The notes: generated by a model from the letters alone, not told the origin. A stretch of DNA of 64,000 bases from Muribaculaceae bacterium (GCA_017405965.1 JAFQZK010000001.1:186001-250000); one strand, 5' to 3'; shown: positions 53,808 to 62,570, numbered from the stretch's first letter. Numbers and translations are program-made.

Positions 53808-54407
53808 ATGAAAACGACAAAGAAACTATTGACACTGCTGCTGGCGATGTGCCTAATGGGAGGTTTTGTCGCTCAGGCACAGGATGCTCCCGAGCGCAGT
53901 CTGTCGCTGGAACTTTTTGGAGCGCAAAACACTGTCGGCATCAACTACGACAGTCGTTTCAAGGGTAACCATGGCCTGGGTTGCCGTGTGGGCGTTGGCT
54001 ATGGCTATAGTGAGACCAGCACAATCGCAAGCAGTTCCTATGCTTTGCAGGGAATTGCCGTTCCCATCGAGATCAACTATCTGTTCGGTAAAGACAGACA
54101 CAAGCTAGAACTGGGCTTGGGAACCAGTTTGGGCTATTATTACGAGAAATGCCATGTGTGGACCTCTGTCGGCCCTAGTCCAAATATGGGTGATGGAGTA
54201 CCAAATTTTGGGTATTCGTATTACTATAAGAAAGTGACCCACAACTCGTTTGGTTATTTCGTGTTCGGCAACATCGGATACCGACTGCAAACCAACCGCG
54301 GCTTTTTATTCCGGGCCGGCTTCACACCGTCGTTCAATTTCGGTGACCAATATGGCATTCACCGCAAGTGGTACTACCCCTACGTGAGCTTTGGCTGGAG
54401 ATTATAA
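53808..54407 (+). CDS. outer-membrane beta-barrel protein
   Basis: Protein of 199 residues. The signal peptide starts MKTTKKLLTLLLAM, a phrase encoded by nearly the same DNA in four other places of the window. Amphipathic strands follow (SLSLELFGAQNTVGINYDSR, FGYFVFGNIGYRLQTNRGFL) and the end is YYPYVSFGWRL, suiting a small barrel of eight or so strands. It closes the LRR/dockerin block. A connection to anchoring of the block's proteins is possible but not shown. Confidence 0.8.
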   Translation: MKTTKKLLTLLLAMCLMGGFVAQAQDAPERSLSLELFGAQNTVGINYDSRFKGNHGLGCRVGVGYGYSETSTIASSSYALQGIAVPIEINYLFGKDRHKLELGLGTSLGYYYEKCHVWTSVGPSPNMGDGVPNFGYSYYYKKVTHNSFGYFVFGNIGYRLQTNRGFLFRAGFTPSFNFGDQYGIHRKWYYPYVSFGWRL

Positions 54408-54424
54408 CAAGGCAAATGTGATTA

Positions 54425-54457
54425 TTTGCAGGTTTTGGTTATTGCTATTAACTTTGC
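54425..54457 (+). promoter_or_regulatory. promoter for the double TonB-domain gene
   Basis: TTTG at 54425-54428, 20 bases, then TAACTTTGC at 54449-54457, a near-ideal Bacteroidota promoter. The ATG is at 54489. Confidence 0.7.
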
Positions 54458-54488
54458 AGCAAATCACTAACCTAAGACTATTGATAAC

Positions 54489-55208
54489 ATGACTAAGAAA
54501 CTGATGACCCTGCTGCTGGCGATGCTGGCATGCATGACTGTGAGTGCTCAAGATACAGTGATTGACGAAACGTGTCCGCCCCAATTTCCAGGCGGCGATG
54601 CTGCGTTGATCAACTTCCTCAATGCAAACATCGTTTATCCACCACAAGCGGCCCAGGATAAAGTTGAAGGAAAAGTCGTTGTACAGTTTATGGTGAAGAA
54701 GACGGGAAATATCGATGATGTCAAAGTCCTTCGTTCGGTGCGCAAGGACCTGGATGACGAGGCCGTCAGGGTTGTCAAGATGATGCCCGACTTCATTCCG
54801 GCCAAGCAGGACGGGGAAGTCACCGACATGCCGTACACGATACCAGTGTCCTTCAAGCTGTTCGATGAGATGGAGCCGCTCACGGTGAGTGAAGGTTCCG
54901 ATGTGCCCGAGGATTTCCAGCCGCCGATGTTTCCTGGAGGCGAGAGAGCCCTGATGGAGTTCCTCAAAGAGAATGTCAAATACCCGCCGATGGCTGCCAA
55001 AAGAAAGACCCAAGGCAGAGTCGTTATGACTTTTGTCGTTGACAAGACGGGTAAAGTGACTGAAATCAAGGTCGCCAAATCGGTGGATATTTATTTGGAC
55101 ACCGAAGCCATCCGCGTCTGCAAGTTGCTTCCCGATTTCATCCCAGCTCGTCAGAATGGTGAGCCCGTGAGCGTATGGTTCACCCTCCCCATCACATTCA
55201 AATTGTAA
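54489..55208 (+). CDS. secreted protein with two tandem TonB C-terminal domains
   Basis: Protein of 239 residues with a signal peptide (MTKKLMTLLLAMLACMTVSA). Two TonB C-terminal-like domains follow, about 32-123 and 142-239. Each has FPGG, a VxYPPxAA segment, GKVVVQFMVKKTG or its equivalent, and a final DFIPAxQxGE ... ITFKL. Classical TonB has an inner-membrane anchor and Pro-rich linker, which are missing here. So it is probably a periplasmic relative and not an energy transducer; it could bind TonB boxes or peptidoglycan. It has its own strong promoter. Confidence 0.82.
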   Translation: MTKKLMTLLLAMLACMTVSAQDTVIDETCPPQFPGGDAALINFLNANIVYPPQAAQDKVEGKVVVQFMVKKTGNIDDVKVLRSVRKDLDDEAVRVVKMMPDFIPAKQDGEVTDMPYTIPVSFKLFDEMEPLTVSEGSDVPEDFQPPMFPGGERALMEFLKENVKYPPMAAKRKTQGRVVMTFVVDKTGKVTEIKVAKSVDIYLDTEAIRVCKLLPDFIPARQNGEPVSVWFTLPITFKL

Positions 55209-55243
55209 GTATCATATCGAAATCGTCTAGCCTGAAGTATAAC

Positions 55244-55389
55244 ATGAGTACGACAAAGAAACTGCTGACAACGATTCCATCATGACAGGTAACAGTTGGT
55301 TTGAATATAGCAAGGGCGTCAACGGTGACGGCGAGGTCAACATCGCCGACATCAACGCCTTGCTTGGCCGTATCTTTGACGAAAACTGA
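55244..55389 (+). pseudogene. decayed dockerin-protein gene
   Basis: An ATG at 55244 reads MSTTKKLLTTIPS and stops: the start of the recurrent signal peptide. In another frame, from 55282, 35 codons read through GVNGDGEVNIADINALLGRI to a TGA at 55389, a single dockerin loop. The two pieces are what would remain after an internal deletion in a gene like those upstream. A small expressed peptide from 55282 cannot be excluded. Confidence 0.65.
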
Positions 55390-55451
55390 CCACAACAGAT
55401 AACAATTTTACAGCCCGTTATCGGGGGAAACTCTTCAAAAAACTAGAAAAT

Positions 55452-57011
55452 ATGAAAAAAAGTCTATTGATCATAGCGGTACTGACATTGTTGATGCCCT
55501 GTGTGGTAGGGGCACAATCGCCACTCGAATTCATCAGTGACGCCGACAGAGCCGATATTGAACGTGCAGTCTATCTGATGGACAATGACAGCGCGGAGCA
55601 AGCTGTGACCATCCTGGACAGGCTCTGCAAGAAGTACTCAGACAATTATGCCATCCAGTATGAGCGGCTTTATGCCGTCTACAAGGCAGGCGATTACAAG
55701 CGTGTGGTGAAGGATGGCAAAGCGCTCTTGTCCAACCCCGATGTAGAGCCACAATGTTACCAGATGGTGGGCAATGCCTTGGATGTGATAGGCAAGACGG
55801 ATGATGCAGTGAAAATGTATGACAAGGGACTTGAAAAGTTCCCTGAATCAGGTATCCTGCGTCTTGAAAAGGGGAACATCCACTATATGCACAAGCGGTA
55901 TAATGAAGCGCTGACCGAATACACCCGGGGCATCGAAGCCGAACCCTCTTTTCCGTCCAACTACTATCGGGCGGCACTTCTTTATGCAGGCAGTACCGAA
56001 CCGCTGTGGGCCATCATGTATGCCGAGGTAGTGCGAAACCTCATCCCCCAATCCGAACGTGCCGTTGAGATGAGCGAACTCATGAGTGGACTGTACCGCG
56101 AGAACATCAAGTGGAGCAGTGACACATCGGTCAATGTGACCCTGACACAAAACCATACCGTGACAATGGATAAAGACACCAGCAATATCGTCGTGCCTTT
56201 TGATCTGGCTTATGAACTTGCAGTGACAGCCAATGTGCCGCAAATCGGCAAATTTGACCGGATGAGCATTCGGCAAATGGCTGATCTCAGGCGCTATGCC
56301 ATCGAATTTCTCGATTCGATCATGCCTGGTTACTACGACGTATCACTCATTGATTTCCACAGGAGGCTCATCAAGTCGGACAACTGGCTGGCCTACAACA
56401 TGTGGCTGCTGCACGAAGGCAATGAAGATGAATTCAGCGAATGGTATGAAACCGATGAGGGCAGAGGGCAGATGGAACGGTTCATTAACTGGTGCAATGC
56501 CAATCGATTTGTGCCAACATCGGATGCCCCGACTGTGGCAACCCGCACTTACAAGAAAAACAAGCTGAGCATTCCTCCCATCGACGAGGTTGAGACCGCC
56601 GACGGCTGCAAACGCCACAACGACGATGCCCTGAGAATAGCCAAATGGATAATCCACGATAATGAGGACGGAATTGGATATACAACCAAAACTGCTTTCC
56701 AATTTCTATTTATGTGGATGACCAATACACCTGATTTCAAGTTTGATGTCATCGGCAGTGACTTGCTTAATGAAGGTGGTGCTGAATTGACGATGGTTTA
56801 TCTGGCCGCCATGATAGAGCATGGCATGGAGTTTAATGTCAATCAGACCGATGAGGCGATGTACTGCACGGTAATGCTACAGGTAGTGGACTACTATAAG
56901 CGCCACAAGGACCGCATCGGCAGCAACGAGGTGCTGGAGAAATATGCATCCATGAGCGGCAGCAACCTGCGTGAGTCCTTCGCCAATCTATACAAGAACC
57001 GAGGCCAGTAG
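55452..57011 (+). CDS. secreted TPR-repeat protein
   Basis: Protein of 519 residues with a signal peptide (MKKSLLIIAVLTLLMPCVVGA). TPR units are visible at about 40-200 (e.g. YQMVGNALDVIGKTDDAVKM, LRLEKGNIHYMHKRYNEALT). The remaining 300 residues are mixed helix and strand, with WLAYNMWLLHEGNEDEFSEW, and match no family I recognise. It probably works in the periplasm as a scaffold or binding protein. The gene starts 62 bp after the dockerin remnant. Two further small secreted genes follow with 64- and 36-bp gaps. Confidence 0.75.
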   Translation: MKKSLLIIAVLTLLMPCVVGAQSPLEFISDADRADIERAVYLMDNDSAEQAVTILDRLCKKYSDNYAIQYERLYAVYKAGDYKRVVKDGKALLSNPDVEPQCYQMVGNALDVIGKTDDAVKMYDKGLEKFPESGILRLEKGNIHYMHKRYNEALTEYTRGIEAEPSFPSNYYRAALLYAGSTEPLWAIMYAEVVRNLIPQSERAVEMSELMSGLYRENIKWSSDTSVNVTLTQNHTVTMDKDTSNIVVPFDLAYELAVTANVPQIGKFDRMSIRQMADLRRYAIEFLDSIMPGYYDVSLIDFHRRLIKSDNWLAYNMWLLHEGNEDEFSEWYETDEGRGQMERFINWCNANRFVPTSDAPTVATRTYKKNKLSIPPIDEVETADGCKRHNDDALRIAKWIIHDNEDGIGYTTKTAFQFLFMWMTNTPDFKFDVIGSDLLNEGGAELTMVYLAAMIEHGMEFNVNQTDEAMYCTVMLQVVDYYKRHKDRIGSNEVLEKYASMSGSNLRESFANLYKNRGQ

Positions 57012-57075
57012 CGCTTAAGGTCTATACGACAAGGGACAAACCCAATGTTACAATAAAACCACAATATCAGTAAAC

Positions 57076-57696
57076 ATGATGAGAACACAATCCCAATATG
57101 TCATCTCCCAACCGCTCAGATGCTGGTTGCTGTCGCTGGTCTTGCTGTCAGGCTGTTGCTTGGCCTCGTTGGCCCAAGACATGGTAACCGATTATCTCCA
57201 TGTTGGAAAAACGCTCAAGTTTCAAGGCAAGAAGTTTGAGCTCAAGTGGTGTCAACATCCCATTGAGGCTTATTATCTTCAGGAATGGCTGCCCAAAGGG
57301 GAGACGTTTGACAATTATGAGCAGATGTTGACGGTCTCGCTGGCCTTCACTGAGGTATTAACAGTTCGTGATGCTGTTGAAGCCAAGGTCCAGGAACTTG
57401 AAGAGCGCAAAAAGTCAGACAAATGCTGCAATTATCTCGTCTATGAGAGAGATGGAGAGTATGTCCTTGATTTCTTGGTAAGCGATGGGGCGGACGGCAA
57501 GCTGAATTGTGTAGAGGTTGACATCCATCACTACAAACCGGTAACCATCAATGGCAAGAAAGCAGTACAGCTCAATTTCTATTCGCGCAGGGCGTATGGT
57601 AACGACATCATCCCCTTCATGGAATCCCTCAAGGATAAAAAAGATGACTGGATCACCGAACTGACACAGATGAAGATCGTCTGCAAAATGAAATAG
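57076..57696 (+). CDS. secreted protein of unknown function
   Basis: Protein of 206 residues. A longer than usual N-terminal stretch leads into a hydrophobic signal (WLLSLVLLSGCCLASLAQ); either type I cleavage after ASLA or lipidation at the Cys of LLSGC is possible. The mature part alternates helices and strands (KFELKWCQHPIEAYYLQEWL; DYLVYERDGEYVLDFLVSDG-like region) and ends in Lys-rich segments. I do not recognise a family. Its place between two TPR protein genes suggests a shared envelope process. Confidence 0.65.
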   Translation: MMRTQSQYVISQPLRCWLLSLVLLSGCCLASLAQDMVTDYLHVGKTLKFQGKKFELKWCQHPIEAYYLQEWLPKGETFDNYEQMLTVSLAFTEVLTVRDAVEAKVQELEERKKSDKCCNYLVYERDGEYVLDFLVSDGADGKLNCVEVDIHHYKPVTINGKKAVQLNFYSRRAYGNDIIPFMESLKDKKDDWITELTQMKIVCKMK

Positions 57697-57732
57697 CATC
57701 ACAATTATGCAAGAAGTAAACAAAACTGCGAT

Positions 57733-58629
57733 ATGAAACGGTTACTATTGTTTATCATCTTGACTGCGGGCATTACAGGCCATCTTGCCGCCCAAGCCTC
57801 TTGGTATGAGCGATACCGCGAATGCATCAATGACAGCAGCCTTGAATACACCAGGCAGGTCATTGAGCAATGGGAGCAGGCAGAGCCTGAATCTGCTGAT
57901 GTATATGCTGCTTGGTTCAACTATTATTACAAGATGAGCCGGGATGAGGTCATGCAGATGACGCCCATTCCTCCAGAAGATGGCAGGCAAGCTTTGGAAT
58001 TTGAAGACAGCACGGGTGCACCAATATACATGTATGAGGTACAGGTGTTTGACGATTCACTTTTAGCAATTGCCCATGAGAAAATAGACAGGGCTATCAG
58101 CCTCTATCCTGATAGGTTGGATCTTCCATTCGGTAAACTCGCCGTACTCTTCAGACTGGAGGATTACGACAGTGCCATGCCTGTGCTCCATCAGGTGATA
58201 GAGCGTTCCCACCTCAACTGCAACCGTTGGACTTGGACTCTTAACACTCCAGTAGGTGAGGATGGCGAAACGATGTTCAAGTCGAGCATGCAAGATTATT
58301 TCAGCAGGCTATTTGACGCAGAACTTGACGATAAGGCGATGCAACTAGTGGAATGGCTGTTGCAATACTATCCCGATGAAGTCATGTTTCGTAGCGATAA
58401 GGCATCACTACTCGCCTTAACAGGCAACAATGACCAGGCATTACCCCTGTTCCTCTCTATCCACAAGGACTACCCCGATGACAACATCGTGACCTCAAAC
58501 ATCGCCTATATCTTTAAGACGATGGGAGATAAAGAGAATGCACTGAAGTACTATCGCCTATTGTCCGAATGCGGTGATGAAGAAATGGAAAAACTTGCCC
58601 GAGGAGCCATCAGTGAATTAACCGAATAA
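57733..58629 (+). CDS. secreted TPR-like protein
   Basis: Protein of 298 residues with a signal peptide (LLLFIILTAGITGHLAAQ). Helical repeats of TPR type fill most of the mature part (e.g. KIDRAISLYPDRLDLPFGKL, NIAYIFKTMGDKENALKYYR). No catalytic motif is visible, so a binding or scaffold role is most likely. Its stop overlaps the start of the next membrane-protein gene by one base (TAATG), so the two are coupled. Confidence 0.72.
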   Translation: MKRLLLFIILTAGITGHLAAQASWYERYRECINDSSLEYTRQVIEQWEQAEPESADVYAAWFNYYYKMSRDEVMQMTPIPPEDGRQALEFEDSTGAPIYMYEVQVFDDSLLAIAHEKIDRAISLYPDRLDLPFGKLAVLFRLEDYDSAMPVLHQVIERSHLNCNRWTWTLNTPVGEDGETMFKSSMQDYFSRLFDAELDDKAMQLVEWLLQYYPDEVMFRSDKASLLALTGNNDQALPLFLSIHKDYPDDNIVTSNIAYIFKTMGDKENALKYYRLLSECGDEEMEKLARGAISELTE

Positions 58630-59024
58630 TGACAAAGAACGAAAAAAGCATACTGCGATTTGGGCTATATTTCATGGTGTTAGGCATCCTTTGTTCTTGC
58701 TTGATTCCGATTTATTTATCCAATCCATTTGAAGATAGTGGCTTTGATCTTGCGGTGCCTTTTTTCGTGATCCTGATTTGTGCGCCGAGGCTATTTTATG
58801 ACAAGATCTGGGCAAGCCTATTGCTCATGACTTGTGCCATTTTGACAACATTATGGCTGTTGTATTTCACAGGTGTTGCTGTCTTACAGACTATTGCCAA
58901 TTTAGATGTCTTCGACGGATTCATTTTCAGTTTCTTGATTATTGTCACAGTAATAGCGTCGTTAAGCTGTTACTTGTGCTACCGCCTCTTCAAGTTACTT
59001 TTTAAGACAAAACCATCATTATGA
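58629..59024 (+). CDS. small integral membrane protein, paralogue of the one at 60676
   Basis: Protein of 131 residues with four predicted membrane helices (about 12-30, 38-52, 58-80, 92-118). It ends in CYLCYRLFKLLFKT, identical to the end of the 121-residue protein at 60676; the N-terminal SILRFGLYFMVLGILCS also matches SIRRIGTYFLVLGVIS. The two are paralogues separated by a DUF4253 gene. Function unknown. Its stop overlaps the next ATG (ATGA). Confidence 0.7.
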   Translation: MTKNEKSILRFGLYFMVLGILCSCLIPIYLSNPFEDSGFDLAVPFFVILICAPRLFYDKIWASLLLMTCAILTTLWLLYFTGVAVLQTIANLDVFDGFIFSFLIIVTVIASLSCYLCYRLFKLLFKTKPSL

Positions 59025-59269
59025 AGAAGTCAACAAAAAGAATATGTTTAATCATCTTGATTGCCGTTTTGGCTTTAATCGAGTGCTTGTTGTGCCATGG
59101 CATTGCCCTCGAGAGGAATTATCTAGTGGATCTCCCCTTGGATCACCCAGCTATAAAGGTGATTTACCGTGATGTGATGATTCTCGAGATTTTCATGTTC
59201 ATCAATCTGGGCATTGCAGTAGTATCACTAATTCTACTTTGGAGAAAACCAAGGAAGAATGTCGTTTAA
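59021..59269 (+). CDS. small membrane protein of unknown function
   Basis: Protein of 82 residues with two hydrophobic helices (about 9-28, ICLIILIAVLALIECLLC, and 53-72, ILEIFMFINLGIAVVSLILL) and Lys/Arg-rich ends. No family is recognised. Translation is coupled to the preceding gene by a four-base overlap, so it probably partners that membrane protein. Confidence 0.65.
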   Translation: MKKSTKRICLIILIAVLALIECLLCHGIALERNYLVDLPLDHPAIKVIYRDVMILEIFMFINLGIAVVSLILLWRKPRKNVV

Positions 59270-59367
59270 TCGACCAGCAAAACTCGGAATGCGAGGAACA
59301 ATTAGAATGCTTAATCTATCTGAACTGATGAAGATAAATAATTGTTGAAGAATTAATTAAAAACAAT

Positions 59368-60438
59368 ATGGAACTGAGTATAGCTATAGCAATTATTGTG
59401 ATGGTCGTTTTCGTTTACTTATACCAGAAAAAGAAACGAAAAGAGCAACAGATGGGTAATGAATTGGAGAATCTTATCGATGCTGGCGACTGGCAAGGAG
59501 TGTGCCGCATATTGATGAAGCAACTGATCTTATGGGGTGCCGCTTTGCTGGTAATCATTCTAGTCTTGGGATGGTCCTTTTTCTATGACGACAAGTTTCG
59601 TTATTCGTCACTTGTGGTATTGGCTTTCGTAGCTTGGCGATTTATATCGTTGGTAAGGCTTTACTATTTATCAAGGCAGAATGCAAAAGTGTTGCAAATA
59701 ATCGATGAAAACACAGCATTCAATGAGGAACTAATAGCCAACGCGGAGGCTCTGCTGAAGAATTACAATACCTGTCGCATCAGCGCTGATGCCACACCAC
59801 AATCCATCATGCAGACATGGTTAGATGCTTATGAAAGAGGTAAATTAGAGGGATTCCACCCTGTATTGTTGGAGATTGATGAGAATCTTATTGATAGTCT
59901 TGCTGAGGTTATTAACGATTTCGATAGTTTCGGACAGCGACAAAATATGCTTCTCAACGATTCTTTAATAGATGCAAAGGAATTCTTGCGGCTGGAATTA
60001 GAAGACCTGAAGGAAAGCTATGTATCTGATGGTGGTTTGGAAGAATGGGAAGAGAATGTTGTTGGACTTGATCTGCAATTTGAAGCGTTGCATGACTTCA
60101 ACTTTAATTGTGAGAATATCTTGCTCGTTGAGGTTCCAGTCCAACAGCCATGGCAGATATTTGCCTATATTCCATTTGGTGGATGGAATGGTTGCCCCGA
60201 AGATGCAGAACACATGGCCGTTGCTAAATACTGGCATGAAAAGTATGATGCCGTAGTGGCTCACATATCGTCGTGCACCTTAGAATACTATGTGCCACAA
60301 CCGGTTTCTGTCGATACAATGTCACTTGCTGAAGAACAGATGGGCTATTGCCCGGACATCCTTCAAAACGATATCAACTTGACAACACTCGCAAGAATGA
60401 ACCAGGCATCCAATGTATGGAGTTTTTGGTGGGATTAA
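59368..60438 (+). CDS. membrane-anchored DUF4253 protein
   Basis: Protein of 356 residues. Membrane helices lie at about 1-20 and 52-95 (LILWGAALLVIILVLGWSFF, YSSLVVLAFVAWRFISLV). The C-terminal 110 residues match the DUF4253 pattern: VQQPWQIFAYIPFGGWNGCP, AVAKYWHEKYDAVVAHIS, MGYCPDILQ and the final VWSFWWD. DUF4253 proteins occur near polymorphic toxin and immunity genes in some bacteria, but the function is not established. It lies between the two paralogous small membrane protein genes, 98 bp after the 82-residue gene. Confidence 0.75.
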   Translation: MELSIAIAIIVMVVFVYLYQKKKRKEQQMGNELENLIDAGDWQGVCRILMKQLILWGAALLVIILVLGWSFFYDDKFRYSSLVVLAFVAWRFISLVRLYYLSRQNAKVLQIIDENTAFNEELIANAEALLKNYNTCRISADATPQSIMQTWLDAYERGKLEGFHPVLLEIDENLIDSLAEVINDFDSFGQRQNMLLNDSLIDAKEFLRLELEDLKESYVSDGGLEEWEENVVGLDLQFEALHDFNFNCENILLVEVPVQQPWQIFAYIPFGGWNGCPEDAEHMAVAKYWHEKYDAVVAHISSCTLEYYVPQPVSVDTMSLAEEQMGYCPDILQNDINLTTLARMNQASNVWSFWWD

Positions 60439-60483
60439 GTTTCTTCTTGCGTAAAAAGCGTCTTTGCAACATAAACAATAAGA

Positions 60484-60663
60484 ATGATGGAGACAATTAA
60501 AACACTTTTAAAATGTTGTTTGACATTTATTGTAATGTTAATCGGGGCATACTGTGCAATATTTGCCTTTGATTCGTCTTCATGGTTAACCATTCTGAGC
60601 ATATTGGTACCTGTCATCTTGTGTGTAGGTGCAATACTATATCTCATTTGGAAAAAGAACTGA
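60484..60663 (+). CDS. 59-residue membrane protein
   Basis: Short open frame MMETIKTLLK ... ILYLIWKKN with two hydrophobic helices (about 10-28 and 35-55) and basic ends. The topology resembles the 82-residue protein at 59021, and it also sits next to one of the paralogous four-helix proteins, so it may be that protein's counterpart. The start may be 60484 or 60487. It ends 12 bp before the next ATG. Confidence 0.6.
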   Translation: MMETIKTLLKCCLTFIVMLIGAYCAIFAFDSSSWLTILSILVPVILCVGAILYLIWKKN

Positions 60664-60675
60664 CCTTTAAAGGCA

Positions 60676-61041
60676 ATGAACGCAGCTAAAGAAAAGAGCA
60701 TTCGTCGAATTGGGACTTATTTCCTGGTGTTAGGAGTGATAAGTGCCCTTTATGGCATAGCATTTCACACGGGCATCGTCATACCGATATGTATTATTCT
60801 GATGTGTATTCCAAGGTTGATTTGTGATAAGAAGTGGGCTGTTGTTTCACTTATGATTTCTTCTATCTTGATGACAATAGCGCTATTTTATTTTTTAGAC
60901 ATCCCATTTCTGTTGTCTAATGAATATACGATGGATGTGAAACTGGACGAAATAATTATCGATGGCATTTTGATAGTCATAGCACTGCTGAACTGTTACC
61001 TGTGCTATCGCCTCTTCAAGTTACTTTTCAAGACTCAATAG
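60676..61041 (+). CDS. small integral membrane protein, paralogue of the one at 58629
   Basis: Protein of 121 residues with four hydrophobic helices and the same C-terminal CYLCYRLFKLLFKT as the protein at 58629. Its middle part differs (YFLDIPFLLSNEYTMDVKLD). Duplication of this small membrane protein on both sides of the DUF4253 gene points to expansion of a local module. Its TAG is directly followed by the ATG of the hydrolase gene. Confidence 0.7.
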   Translation: MNAAKEKSIRRIGTYFLVLGVISALYGIAFHTGIVIPICIILMCIPRLICDKKWAVVSLMISSILMTIALFYFLDIPFLLSNEYTMDVKLDEIIIDGILIVIALLNCYLCYRLFKLLFKTQ

Positions 61042-61902
61042 ATGGATATCATGTGGAAAATAGGGGAATGCTTGTTGCGCTGGGGAACACTGGCATATTG
61101 CTCCGTTTTTCCTGCCGTGTCTCGCTCCTATAACAGCAAAACATATCCGTGTCCCGTCGAGCAGAAATATCATGAAAACGGGCCATATCAAGTCACCGTT
61201 CATTCAATCGACGATATCCATGTGTTCGTTCCTGATACCATACACAACGCGCCGTTGCCGACAGTGGCCATGGTCAACGGTACGGGCTTGAAAGCTCTGC
61301 ATTACCGCCCAGTGTTTGAACATTTGGCTTCATGGGGATTTGTTGTCATTGGCAATGATGACAGCAATGCGTGGAATGGTCGATCTGCTTTAGTCTCGCT
61401 TGATAAAGCAATTTTTCAAAACTCGATAGTGAGCAGTCCTCTGTATCAACGCATTGACCTAGACCGAATTGGTGTGGTCGGTCATTCCCAGGGTGCCATG
61501 GGCGCTATCAATGCAGCAACTGAAGATGACCGTTTCAAGGTGCTATATGCTGCAAGTTGCCCACAAAAAAGCCTTGCAAAGAAACTGGACTGGAGCTACT
61601 CCATGAAGACGATCTCTATCCCAACGATGCTGGTAGCTGGAACTGAGTGGATCGACCGCCACATTTCACCACTTGACTCTTTACTCCTCTTAGCTGAAGA
61701 ACTTCCAAACACAACCCCGATGTTGTTGGGACGCCTGAAGGGTGTTGAACATCGTTATGTCCTTCACGAGGGGGATGCTTATATGACCGCATGGCTTCGT
61801 CATTTCCTGGCAAATGACGCCGATGCTGCAGCTGCATTGGCTAGTGACAACCCAGAAATTCTCAACAATCCTCGCTGGCAGAATGTAAACATTCATATAT
61901 GA
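61042..61902 (+). CDS. alpha/beta hydrolase (chlorophyllase/PET-hydrolase-like fold)
   Basis: Protein of 286 residues. The nucleophile elbow GHSQGAMGA (around residues 149-157) follows LDRIGVVG. The oxyanion region TVAMVNGTG and SWGFVVIGNDDSNA fit the dienelactone-hydrolase-like group, and a late His in GVEHRYVLHEG can be the catalytic base. An Asp candidate lies in TEWIDRH. The N-terminus has a hydrophobic stretch (LLRWGTLAYCSVFPAVS), which may be a weak signal. It would cleave esters or amides; the substrate is unknown. It overlaps the next gene by four bases (ATGA). Confidence 0.8.
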   Translation: MDIMWKIGECLLRWGTLAYCSVFPAVSRSYNSKTYPCPVEQKYHENGPYQVTVHSIDDIHVFVPDTIHNAPLPTVAMVNGTGLKALHYRPVFEHLASWGFVVIGNDDSNAWNGRSALVSLDKAIFQNSIVSSPLYQRIDLDRIGVVGHSQGAMGAINAATEDDRFKVLYAASCPQKSLAKKLDWSYSMKTISIPTMLVAGTEWIDRHISPLDSLLLLAEELPNTTPMLLGRLKGVEHRYVLHEGDAYMTAWLRHFLANDADAAAALASDNPEILNNPRWQNVNIHI

Positions 61903-62525
61903 ACAACAAGTTTAAAATAGTGGTGTTGGCGATAACGGCCTTAGTGGCGATTGTCACCTATATCAATCCCGTGTTTCCACGAGAGCAATTCCTGCAACAG
62001 GCTGGCACTGTTCTATTGGTCGCACTTCTGCTATACGATTTGCGTAAACGTTGGTTCAGTAACCTGGCATTTCTTGGCATTGCATTATTCTTGATGTTGC
62101 ATTTGGTGGGCGCCAGGTACATCTACTCCTATGTGCCTTATCAAGATTGGCTGCAATGCTTGGGCGATTGGGAATGCTTGCACACGTCTCGTAACCACTA
62201 TGATCGTCTGGTTCACCTGCTGTTTGGTGTATTTCTATTTCCCGCATTAGTAGAATTCTCTCGTCTCCGAGTTACCTCGCGTCAAGTGATGGCAGTGCTA
62301 GTGGCATGGTTGTTGGTACAGGCCGGAAGTCTGATATACGAGCTATTTGAATGGGGACTCACGCTGGTGCTTTCACCCGAGGATGCCGAAGGTTACAACG
62401 GACAGCAGGGTGACCTTTGGGATGCCCACAAAGACATGGCGCTTGCCATGTTAGGTTCAACCGTCGCCGCAGGTTATTACATCGTTCGCAGTAGCCTCAA
62501 GCGAGGCAAACTATTTGCAGAATGA
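61899..62525 (+). CDS. DUF2238 (YjdF-like) membrane protein
   Basis: Integral membrane protein of 208 residues with about six hydrophobic helices. The DUF2238 signature is visible: HLVGARYIYSYVPY, then NHYDRLVHLLFGVFLFPA, YELFEWG and the final GDLWDAHKDMALAMLGS. This fits the YjdF family of inner-membrane proteins of unknown function. The length is normal. It is translationally coupled to the hydrolase gene upstream. Confidence 0.85.
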   Translation: MNNKFKIVVLAITALVAIVTYINPVFPREQFLQQAGTVLLVALLLYDLRKRWFSNLAFLGIALFLMLHLVGARYIYSYVPYQDWLQCLGDWECLHTSRNHYDRLVHLLFGVFLFPALVEFSRLRVTSRQVMAVLVAWLLVQAGSLIYELFEWGLTLVLSPEDAEGYNGQQGDLWDAHKDMALAMLGSTVAAGYYIVRSSLKRGKLFAE

Positions 62526-62545
62526 GTAAAACTATCTAACTTTGC
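62514..62545 (+). promoter_or_regulatory. promoter for the last two genes
   Basis: TTTG at 62514-62517, 19 bases, then TAACTTTGC at 62537-62545. It overlaps the end of the DUF2238 gene; the ATG of the next gene is at 62571. Confidence 0.7.
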
Positions 62546-62570
62546 CGTAATTAAAAAAACGAACTACAAT

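Noticed and set aside
55371..55378. TATCTTTG as a promoter for the TPR gene at 55452
   Set aside because: It matches the -7 consensus but falls in the codons of the dockerin relic, and TTTG is not present at the right distance, so chance is likely.
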